Below the pieces are notes generated by a model, which worked only from the letters and a program-made list of their open reading frames with translations, had not been told where the DNA came from and ran no database searches. Of a DNA stretch of 9,032 nt, positions 1 through 4,996 are shown in pieces. How positions within the stretch are numbered: position 1 is the stretch's first letter; the number at the start of each line of letters is the position of its first letter. Source of the DNA: CAZECR01 sp964510495 (GTDB taxonomy: Bacteria; Patescibacteriota; Patescibacteriia; Magasanikbacterales; GWA2-37-8); the NCBI GenBank assembly GCA_964510495.1, contig CAZECR010000038.1, forward strand, positions 1 to 9,032, in the 5' to 3' direction. The position numbers were made by a program, and so were the translations under genes.

Positions 1-24
1 AAATATATAAAGTATCACTTTCTT

Positions 25-114
25 AACCATATAGTGGTTTAGCAATCTTGTCGAGTTTGTATAGTCGTCCATCTTGACAAAATACCACGAAAGCAGTTAA
101 ACCACCTTTAGTGG
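25..114 (+). promoter_or_regulatory. Upstream region of the glycosyltransferase gene, with dyads and a weak promoter
   Basis: A TTGACA hexamer at 74-79 is a perfect -35 match, but 17 bases downstream the best -10 is poor (TTAAAC, 97-102). An alternative -10, TATAGT at 60-65, lacks a good -35. Two small dyads are visible: AACCA/TGGTT (25-29 with 35-39) and CCAC/GTGG (102-105 with 111-114). The outer arms also match each other: GTGGTTTA at 34-41 is the exact reverse complement of TAAACCAC at 98-105. The second dyad touches the Shine-Dalgarno GGAGG at 113-117. This could be an operator or a translation-controlling hairpin. Both readings are inference. Confidence 0.35.
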
Positions 115-123
115 AGGAATCGT

Positions 124-1239
124 ATGGGTAAGCGAGTGCTGGTGATAACTGCTTCCATTGGAAATGGGCATATCAGTGCGGCTGCCGCGCTTCAAGAAGC
201 GCTCCGGGCAGAAGGATGGGAGGTAGAGGTTGTTGACTGGGTAGAAGTGGCTCCGCCATTTTTGGGAATATGTCACCGTGGCGGTTATGAATTTTTAGTC
301 CGTCATTTTCCGGCTGGTTGGGGGTGGCTATACCACCTGTATGATCAGTCGCCGCTCGTGATTCGCCTCAAAACAGCCGTAGATGCTTGGTGTCACGAAG
401 GCCTTAAGAAAATCATTCGAGCGTCGAGACCTGATTGGGTCTTGTGCTTGCATCCGCAGCCGCTGCCGGCGCTTGCAACCATAAGAAAGGAGGTGCGATT
501 TCGACTGGGTGTCGTTATGACCGATCTCTATCCGTTTGCTTTGTGGCTGCGTGGGGAACCAGATGTGTTTTTTGTTCCAAGCGAATGGTCCAGGCAAGTA
601 GTAGAAGATCGATTATCTGGCGCTCAGGCGCAAACGGTCGTAACAGGTATTCCGGTTCGTCAGTTTTTTCAGACGCAGCTGAGCAGGGCAGATGCTTGTC
701 GCGAGCTTGGGTTTACCGCTGCGCGTCCGCTCATCGTGGTGGCGTCAGGGGGAATCGGCGGCGGTCCACTGTATAGTGTGGTACACGCTTTGCTGCGCAT
801 GCCTGGTGACTGCCAGCTGGCGGTAGTCGCGGGAAGAAATAAAGTTACTCAAAAAAAGCTGCAACGACTGGAGCGTCGTTTTGCTGGTCGCTTGGTTGTC
901 TACGGTCACCTTGCACCAGAACATATGGCCTCACTCATGCGAGCATCAACCATCCTTATTAGTAAAGCGGGTGGGCTTACCCTGTTTGAAGTATTTGCGA
1001 GTGGATGCTTGCTTATTGTGTACACCCCCTTTGTCATACCGGGTCAGGAAATTCCCAACAAGGATTTCCTCCTTGAAAGCGGGGCTGGTATAGTGGCGCA
1101 TACCACGATCGAACTGACTGCGCAGGTGCAGCGTCTCGTCAGAGAACCGCTTTGGAAACAAGATATAATGCTGCGATGTCGTAGGTTGGCGCGTCCCTAT
1201 GCTGCCGCAATGATTGCGCGCTTACTCGGTGAAAAATAG
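124..1239 (+). CDS. Glycosyltransferase, GT28 / MGDG synthase-like (UgtP/MurG-type)
   Basis: Predicted cytoplasmic, membrane-associated GT-B glycosyltransferase of 371 residues. Enzymes of this family move a sugar from a UDP- or GDP-sugar to a lipid acceptor such as diacylglycerol, or lipid I in MurG. The N-terminal Rossmann half carries the family signature GNGH (13-16) inside SIGNGHISAA. A TDLYPF segment (133-138) corresponds to the TD(F/Y) motif. The nucleotide-sugar half has the glycine-rich VASGGIGGG (206-214), VAGRN (235-239), KAGGLTLFE (281-289, the KxGGLTxxE donor-binding motif) and PGQEIPN (306-312). Length is normal for bacterial members. There is no signal peptide or clear membrane helix. 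The ATG start is supported by GGAGG at 113-117, six bases upstream. The gene stands alone, is richer in GC than the minus-strand genes around it, and ends at a strong hairpin. Family is confident; the acceptor lipid cannot be read from sequence. Confidence 0.88.
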   Translation: MGKRVLVITASIGNGHISAAAALQEALRAEGWEVEVVDWVEVAPPFLGICHRGGYEFLVRHFPAGWGWLYHLYDQSPLVIRLKTAVDAWCHEGLKKIIRASRPDWVLCLHPQPLPALATIRKEVRFRLGVVMTDLYPFALWLRGEPDVFFVPSEWSRQVVEDRLSGAQAQTVVTGIPVRQFFQTQLSRADACRELGFTAARPLIVVASGGIGGGPLYSVVHALLRMPGDCQLAVVAGRNKVTQKKLQRLERRFAGRLVVYGHLAPEHMASLMRASTILISKAGGLTLFEVFASGCLLIVYTPFVIPGQEIPNKDFLLESGAGIVAHTTIELTAQVQRLVREPLWKQDIMLRCRRLARPYAAAMIARLLGEK

Positions 1240-1249
1240 GTTGGGCTCT

Positions 1250-1290
1250 GTCCGTCTGAAGTCGCAAGACTTCAGACGGACAATTTATTT
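1250..1290 (+). terminator. Rho-independent terminator of the glycosyltransferase gene
   Basis: A perfect 14-bp stem (1250-1263 with 1268-1281) is closed by a GCAA tetraloop of the stable GNRA type and followed by a T-rich run (aatttatttt). It begins eleven bases after the stop codon of the glycosyltransferase gene. Confidence 0.85.
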
Positions 1291-1295
1291 TGAAT

Positions 1296-1329
1296 AAAAA
1301 AACAGATCCACCGATCGGTGGATCTGTTT
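1296..1329 (-). terminator. Terminator of the minus-strand membrane protein gene
   Basis: Positions 1300-1329 form a perfect 30-base palindrome (15-bp half-sites, centre ccga/tcgg). Read on the minus strand it is followed by a run of seven T (complement of 1296-1302), which makes it a terminator for the gene ending at 1344. With the neighbouring hairpin at 1250-1281 it insulates two convergent genes. Confidence 0.82.
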
Positions 1330-1343
1330 AAAACTAGGCGTGT

Positions 1344-1700
1344 TTAGGAATTCTTTTCAGCAATGTCACCGATAACTGGGAGCATAACTTTGTTGCCCTG
1401 GTAGGCTTTGACGACCATGTAGATGGTCAAAACAAGGGATGCAAGACCAACAAGGCTGCGAAGCATGTAGAGTCCTGGTAAGAGGCCGATAGCGTAGTAG
1501 ACTACGTAAACAGCGATAGAAAGTAAAATAGATTGAAGACCGTGGAAGCGAGCAAATTTATCTTTGTAAACGAGGTAAACGATGAGTCCTCCAACAATAC
1601 CAAACAAATAAGCGAGGGCTGCAGCAACATTGGATTTAACACTATTTTCGATTGGTTGAGTGGGCTGTTGTTGAGGAGCTACAGGTGTAGTGTTCTCCAT
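1344..1700 (-). CDS. Small integral membrane protein, DUF4870/UPF0132 (Tic20-like) type
   Basis: A 118-residue protein with a Pro/Gln-rich N-terminal tail (about 1-20) followed by three hydrophobic segments at roughly 25-45, 56-76 and 80-100. The stretch KFARFHGLQS (48-57) between the first two helices matches the hallmark (K/R)FxRFHxxQ of DUF4870/UPF0132 membrane proteins. NVAAALAYLFGIVGG (24-38) fits the same family. The function of the family is not established; some members are annotated as Tic20-like, by resemblance to a chloroplast import component. The ATG has no clear Shine-Dalgarno. An extended -10 promoter lies just upstream and a strong terminator just downstream, so this is probably a single-gene transcript. 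Family assignment is by recalled motif and topology. Confidence 0.85.
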   Translation of the reverse strand: MENTTPVAPQQQPTQPIENSVKSNVAAALAYLFGIVGGLIVYLVYKDKFARFHGLQSILLSIAVYVVYYAIGLLPGLYMLRSLVGLASLVLTIYMVVKAYQGNKVMLPVIGDIAEKNS

Positions 1701-1729
1701 ACAAAAGTAAGTTTAAGAATAATACGCAT

Positions 1730-1758
1730 AGTCTAGCATTGACAGGTGTTTTTGTAAA
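1730..1758 (-). promoter_or_regulatory. Extended -10 promoter of the DUF4870-like gene
   Basis: On the minus strand TTTACA (complement of 1753-1758) and TAGACT (complement of 1730-1735) are separated by 17 bases. The -10 is preceded by TGC, giving the TGN extended -10 arrangement. A start near 1723 leaves a leader of about 22 nt before the ATG. An 8-bp direct repeat (tagcattg at 1734-1741 and 1771-1778) also lies here, meaning unknown. Confidence 0.55.
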
Positions 1759-1787
1759 TATCAGGGTTCGTAGCATTGTTTTTTTGA

Positions 1788-2576
1788 TTACCGGGCAATA
1801 CTTGTCGCAGTAGGCAGAAGTGCTGCCACCCATGTAGCATACTGATCTTTGGAAGGGTGCAGGCCGTCCGGCGTAGTCTCGTCCGCATTATTTCTTGAAA
1901 TCGACGTGACATCCGCATAGTGCGCTCCCTTTTTTTCGGTAATAGATTTGTTAATTGCATTAAACTGATCAATTTCTCTACGGATAGCGGCGCGGTCATA
2001 GCCTGCAGCAAAGGGTGTCGTTCCCCAGTCAGGAATAGAAACGACGATAACATGTTTAGGATCGTTCTTGGCGAGCACAATAGACTGGTCGAGGAGTGCG
2101 CTAAAATTTTCGGTATATTCATCAATTCCTTGGCCTTGAAATTGATCATTGACGCCGATAAGAAGTGTGACGATATCAAATGTAGGTTTTGGGCGGGCTG
2201 CGCGCAAGGCGTTTTCAAGATCGGTGGTTGTCCAACCAGTTTTGGCAATAATGACCGGATCGGCAACGAGCATCCCTGCTGCCTTAAGTTTGCTTACCAG
2301 CTGCACTGGCCAACGATCTTCTTCGCTTACGCCTTGCCCGATAGTATATGAATCACCCAGAGCAAGAAAAGTTTTGGGAGACATTTTGGTGGGTTTGTTA
2401 GGGTCGGTCGTGGTGACGGTAGCAGGATTGCTTGCTGCAACTAAGTTGTGTTCGGTAGAAGTAGGTGTGCCTGGCACAACCGCTATCGCTGCGAGGGGTT
2501 GTTCTTGGTGTGCTACACTGCAGCCGCTGAGAAAAACTATCGCGGTAAAAAAAAGTACGCTTATTCCTGTGTTCAT
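1788..2576 (-). CDS. SGNH/GDSL-family hydrolase, predicted lipoprotein
   Basis: A 262-residue exported esterase or lipase-like hydrolase. Residues 1-18 form a short hydrophobic signal ending in the lipobox FLSG-Cys19, so the mature protein should be lipid-anchored on the outer face of the membrane. A Thr/Pro-rich linker follows (about 20-66). The SGNH domain then shows block I GDSYT with nucleophile Ser76, block II glycine in KTGWTT (Gly114), block III GVND (141-144, oxyanion Asn143) and block V DGLHPS with Asp237 and His240. All four catalytic blocks are present, so it should be active. Possible substrates are acyl or acetyl groups on lipids, glycans or peptidoglycan. The n-region of the signal (MNTG) has no Lys or Arg, which is unusual. 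An in-frame TAA four codons upstream fixes the ATG; there is no strong Shine-Dalgarno. No clear terminator is visible in the 87 bases before the next gene. Confidence 0.88.
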   Translation of the reverse strand: MNTGISVLFFTAIVFLSGCSVAHQEQPLAAIAVVPGTPTSTEHNLVAASNPATVTTTDPNKPTKMSPKTFLALGDSYTIGQGVSEEDRWPVQLVSKLKAAGMLVADPVIIAKTGWTTTDLENALRAARPKPTFDIVTLLIGVNDQFQGQGIDEYTENFSALLDQSIVLAKNDPKHVIVVSIPDWGTTPFAAGYDRAAIRREIDQFNAINKSITEKKGAHYADVTSISRNNADETTPDGLHPSKDQYATWVAALLPTATSIAR

Positions 2577-2696
2577 ACGTAGCGCTTACCCAGCAAGCAA
2601 CATGCAGAGCGCAAGTGCTCCACGTGACAGACAATGCATGTTCATACTTTAGAACAATAAATAAAAAAGATGATTTTTCTCTAATTTTACAGACAT

Positions 2697-2726
2697 ATTT
2701 TACCATACTACGATAGCCTTTCTCAA
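2697..2726 (-). promoter_or_regulatory. Promoter of the SGNH lipoprotein gene
   Basis: On the minus strand TTGAGA (complement of 2721-2726; five of six matches to TTGACA) and TAAAAT (complement of 2697-2702; five of six matches to TATAAT) are 18 bases apart. TGG precedes the -10, an extended -10 arrangement. Predicted leader is about 113 nt, long for this window. Confidence 0.55.
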
Positions 2727-2761
2727 ATTGGCTTAGCTGTGAGCTTTTTCATCAGCCACCC

Positions 2762-2790
2762 TTGACGAAACTCTGTTTTTGTGCTAGGTT
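2762..2790 (+). promoter_or_regulatory. Promoter of the GC-rich membrane protein gene
   Basis: TTGACG (2762-2767) and TAGGTT (2785-2790) are 17 bases apart, with TGC in front of the -10 (extended -10). The core TTTGTGNTAGGTT is shared with the promoter of the small lipoprotein at 7923-7951. A start near 2797 gives a leader of about 117 nt. A small hairpin GTTTC/GAAAC lies at the start of the leader. Confidence 0.6.
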
Positions 2791-2837
2791 GAGTCGTTTC
2801 GAGTGAAACAGCGTTCTTTACCAAACTAGCACATCGA

Positions 2838-2882
2838 GCGGTTGGTTTGCCAAGTATAAACGTACTTTTCAGGCCCAACCGC
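2838..2882 (+). promoter_or_regulatory. Structured 5' leader hairpin
   Basis: The leader can form a three-part hairpin: GCGGTTGG (2838-2845) with CCAACCGC (2875-2882), GCC (2849-2851) with GGC (2872-2874), and AAGTA (2852-2856) with TACTT (2863-2867) around a six-base loop. It ends 18 bases before the Shine-Dalgarno at 2901-2906. It does not match a riboswitch class I know. It could affect mRNA stability, translation or regulator binding. Confidence 0.5.
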
Positions 2883-2913
2883 CCGATTCACAATTCACAA
2901 GGGGAGTGATCAT

Positions 2914-3645
2914 ATGGACAACGCTTTGAGTGAGACTGATCGAGATCAGGATGCCGGTAGCGATTCCGAAGCTGCCGCTTCGCACAGCGAGCCGACGGCC
3001 GGAGTCGCTGCATCTGCCGATGTTCTGCCCGACGATCATCAGAACGGGCCGATCGACACAACCGACGACCCCTATGCTGATGAGTCGGCAGAGGGCGAGG
3101 TTCTCTTTCTCGCTTCCCCCGTGGGAGCCGCGACGGACATCTCGCTGAGTCCCGAGCCCGAAGTTCTTCACGAGGCTTCGACGGCTTCCGCTGGTGCGTC
3201 GGTCAGTATGCTTATTCCGCTTCCGGAGACGCTTCTGACCGAAGATGGGCTCCGAGAGGAAAACGAGCGCCTGGCTGCCGAGTCCATGTCCGAGCGGCGT
3301 TCGTTTCGACGTACGATGAACAAGATCGGCGCAATCGCGATGATCGCGATGATTGTGCTCGGCGGGATGGCCGTCGTCAGCATCGCCGTCCTCACGGCGG
3401 AGCTCGACAAGACCAGAGGCGACCTCGCGGCCAAAAGCGCCGAGGTCATCAAGCTCCGCACCGAGAGTGCCAGCAAGGTCACGCCGCCCACGCCGCACGA
3501 CCGCCAGCTCCTGGAGCTGGGTAACTGCCGCGAGCAGTTCGGCAAGGAGTACAAGACCGTTCGCCCGGTCGACCAGCTCATCCGCGAGTGCTGGGACGAA
3601 GTCAGGTGGTGGCAGGCCAACCCCTCCTACACTCGCCCCAAGTAG
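2914..3645 (+). CDS. GC-rich single-pass membrane protein of unknown function
   Basis: I do not recognise this 243-residue protein. Residues 1-125 are acidic, low in complexity and rich in Ala/Ser/Asp/Glu. A basic patch (SERRSFRR, 126-133) precedes one hydrophobic helix at about 138-161. By the positive-inside rule the acidic domain should lie in the cytoplasm and the C-terminus outside. A short coiled-coil-like heptad region (about 162-188), a proline patch (PPTP, 191-194) and a compact tail with Cys205, Cys226 and several Trp (229, 232, 233) follow. The two cysteines could form a disulfide. The ATG is supported by GGGGAG at 2901-2906, seven bases away. Composition contrasts sharply with the neighbours, and third-position GC rises from 21/40 in the first 40 codons after the ATG to 37/40 in the last 40. 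The gene is flanked by its own promoter, leader hairpin and 3' hairpins. Transfer or a specialised cassette is likely; function is unknown. Confidence 0.75.
   Translation: MDNALSETDRDQDAGSDSEAAASHSEPTAGVAASADVLPDDHQNGPIDTTDDPYADESAEGEVLFLASPVGAATDISLSPEPEVLHEASTASAGASVSMLIPLPETLLTEDGLREENERLAAESMSERRSFRRTMNKIGAIAMIAMIVLGGMAVVSIAVLTAELDKTRGDLAAKSAEVIKLRTESASKVTPPTPHDRQLLELGNCREQFGKEYKTVRPVDQLIRECWDEVRWWQANPSYTRPK
3334..3351 (+). repeat. Tandem 9-base repeat in the membrane helix
   Basis: ATCGCGATG occurs twice head to tail, encoding IAM-IAM at the start of the transmembrane helix of the GC-rich gene. A repeat of this kind can change copy number in steps of three residues without breaking the frame. 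Confidence 0.6.
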
Positions 3646-3675
3646 CTGCTACTGAGAAGATCCCACCTTGTTCTT

Positions 3676-3749
3676 GGCGGAGCCACGCTTCGCCTACGTC
3701 TGCCTCCCGGCGGACCCCCCCCACCACATCGGCGGTGCCAAGCACCGCC
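3676..3749 (+). repeat. Array of three GC-rich hairpins behind the GC-rich gene
   Basis: Hairpin 1 (3676-3694) has an 8-bp stem GGCGGAGC/GCTTCGCC with one G-U pair and loop CAC. Hairpin 2 (3698-3715) has a 7-bp stem GTCTGCC/GGCGGAC with one U-G pair and loop TCCC. Hairpin 3 (3731-3749) has a perfect 8-bp stem GGCGGTGC/GCACCGCC with loop CAA. Hairpins 1 and 3 are the same length and architecture and share the outer GGCGG arm, so they look like related copies. A T-rich stretch (atattttctat, about 3755-3765) follows hairpin 3, so the last may also terminate transcription. The array could be a REP-like or recombination-site-like element. Confidence 0.6.
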
Positions 3750-3793
3750 TCCCAATATTTTCTATCTTCCTGAAGATATAAGATAAGGGACAT

Positions 3794-3830
3794 AAACATA
3801 AAACCAGACTATTTGTCTGGTTTTATGTTT
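3794..3830. terminator. Bidirectional terminator between convergent genes
   Basis: A perfect 16-bp stem (3794-3809 with 3815-3830) surrounds a five-base loop. The outer arms are A/T-rich, so both strands end in a T-rich run, which suits the gene at 2914-3645 (+) and the gene ending at 3823 (-). The stop codon of the minus-strand gene (3823-3825) lies inside the stem. Confidence 0.8.
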
Positions 3831-4731
3831 GGTGTCCAAAATCTTTTATTTTTGCTTTCCACAATCCTTTTCTCAGGAAGAATCCGAGTAGTTCTTTCCA
3901 TTTGTTTTTGTTAGGTGAAAGTTTTTCCATCACCGTTTCCACCTCGTTGAGGGCGAGTTGATCCATAAAGTCTTCAGGGAAAATTTCCGTTAAACTTTTT
4001 TGGATATCTTTGTCGTTTAAGTTAGATCCAGCAAACGCTCCTTGTTTGATAGCTTCCCACACTCTTTTTTGTTCCACCCCAACAGCATCCGCAATTTTTT
4101 TAGTTATTTTAGGTAGAGCGCCCATAATCCATTCGTAACCGGGTCCATATTTTTTTTCAAAAGCAGCGTACTCTTTGGTGATGCCGGTGCGCTTGGCATA
4201 ATCGCGAGCCATTTCAATAGCCATTGTTTCGGTAACTATTTCATTGAACTCCTGGTACAGTGAAATATTGTCCATGTCAGTGCGGATGGAGACTTTATTA
4301 TAGCCCATCTCGTATTTTGTTTCACGTTCATTTTTAACAGTTGTAGAAGTTTTGGCAGTGCCGTGGATCAGCTCGTGCATGACAATTTTGATCATGGCAA
4401 GGGGGGTGTCTTTGCCATAGGTTTTTTTAATCTTCTCAAAATTAATGCCGATCAAGTTTTCTTTGACCGAGTATGTGCCAAATTCTTCGGCACTAAGGAT
4501 GGTCATGCCCGGTTTGTTAAACCGTATATTTTCAATCGGAAATTTTTTACTTTGGTCAGCTGGAATACTCGAACGACCAGCCTCCTCACTGAGGAGGTTG
4601 GTCATTGTGTCGTAATCGAGCGAATCAAGCACGGCCTGACCCTCTTCATTAGGTTCGGTGGTTTCCCGAATAAATACTTCAGGCGCTTTTTGTTCGCGTC
4701 GTTTAAACTCGGGCCGTTTTTCAGCTTCCAT
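3823..4731 (-). CDS. Putative HExxH zinc metallopeptidase-like protein
   Basis: A 302-residue soluble protein I cannot place in a named family. It carries a classic zinc-protease motif HELIH (His119, Glu120, His123) at the end of a helix-like segment. A conserved-looking acidic helix follows, LYQEFNEIVTE (158-168), in which Glu161, Glu164 or Glu168 could be the third zinc ligand, as in gluzincins. The order of HExxH then a Glu helix is typical of peptidases and of some proteins that only keep the fold. The C-terminal part (about 200-302) is Lys-rich and helical. No signal peptide or membrane helix is visible, so it is predicted to be cytoplasmic unless exported by an unusual route. It starts 12 bases after the small basic protein gene and probably shares its transcript. 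The Shine-Dalgarno is weak. Its stop codon lies in the terminator stem. Confidence 0.72.
   Translation of the reverse strand: MEAEKRPEFKRREQKAPEVFIRETTEPNEEGQAVLDSLDYDTMTNLLSEEAGRSSIPADQSKKFPIENIRFNKPGMTILSAEEFGTYSVKENLIGINFEKIKKTYGKDTPLAMIKIVMHELIHGTAKTSTTVKNERETKYEMGYNKVSIRTDMDNISLYQEFNEIVTETMAIEMARDYAKRTGITKEYAAFEKKYGPGYEWIMGALPKITKKIADAVGVEQKRVWEAIKQGAFAGSNLNDKDIQKSLTEIFPEDFMDQLALNEVETVMEKLSPNKNKWKELLGFFLRKGLWKAKIKDFGHQT
4575..4603. repeat. Intragenic near-perfect inverted repeat
   Basis: Inside the HExxH gene, GACCAG-CCTCCTCA (4575-4588) is mirrored by TGAGGAGG-TTGGTC (4590-4603) with one G-U pair. This gives up to 14 paired bases around a minimal loop. It encodes ordinary residues (about 43-53), so the symmetry is not forced by protein sequence alone. 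Confidence 0.5.
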
Positions 4732-4743
4732 AGCGCTTTTCGT

Positions 4744-4944
4744 TTAGTACAGGTCAGTCTTCGGGCGACTACGGTTTCGGGTATCGATCGGATTCACCAT
4801 TCGTGTATTCATCTTTTGTTTAGCGCGGAGTGCTTCGGCTGCTGAGAGTTTTTTAGCCAGAGCAGGAGGTTCTTTTTTGGTAACTTTTTTCTTAGTTCCT
4901 TTTTTAGCTTCTAAAATTTCGATTTGTTTTTTGTACCATTTCAT
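4744..4944 (-). CDS. Small highly basic protein of unknown function
   Basis: A 66-residue protein with a Lys-dense stretch (KKGTKKKVTKKE, 14-25), an Ala/Lys helix-like segment (about 28-46) and an Arg-rich tail (RNRSRPK, 56-62). There is no membrane segment. Its charge suggests nucleic acid or membrane-surface binding, or a partner role for the acidic HExxH protein encoded 12 bases downstream. That is inference. The start ATG lacks a Shine-Dalgarno. A promoter overlapping the end of the LCP gene lies just upstream. The reading frame is short, so it is less certain than its neighbours. Its tight spacing with the next gene and its own promoter support it. Confidence 0.62.
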   Translation of the reverse strand: MKWYKKQIEILEAKKGTKKKVTKKEPPALAKKLSAAEALRAKQKMNTRMVNPIDTRNRSRPKTDLY

Positions 4945-4967
4945 AGAGAATTACATTAGTACCAGTA

Positions 4968-4996
4968 AGTGTACCAGGTTATTTTTAAAAAGTCAT
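4968..4996 (-). promoter_or_regulatory. Promoter of the small basic protein / HExxH pair
   Basis: On the minus strand ATGACT (complement of 4991-4996) and TACACT (complement of 4968-4973) are 17 bases apart, with TGG in front of the -10. The -35 contains the TGA stop codon of the upstream LCP gene (4993-4995). Predicted leader is about 16 nt. Confidence 0.45.

Larger units (their letters stand above)
2577..2913. promoter_or_regulatory. Divergent intergenic region, 337 bp
   Basis: This gap contains no credible gene. It holds two outward-facing promoters: a minus-strand one at 2697-2726 for the SGNH lipoprotein and a plus-strand one at 2762-2790 for the GC-rich gene. The -35 boxes are 35 bases apart, close enough for a shared regulator. 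The minus-strand leader (about 2577-2690) can fold with CATGCA/TGCATG arms around an inner GAGC/GCTC hairpin. The plus-strand leader contains the 2838-2882 hairpin. Confidence 0.6.

Noticed and set aside
2869..3498. Long open frame (209 codons) on the minus strand opposite the GC-rich gene
   Set aside because: Its composition is Arg/Gly/Asp/His-rich without domain features, as expected for the complement of a GC-rich gene. The plus-strand frame has the promoter, the SD and a plausible membrane helix.
3641..3653. Small palindrome AGTAG/CTACT across the stop codon of the GC-rich gene
   Set aside because: Five base pairs with a three-base loop is within chance expectation, and stronger hairpins follow directly.
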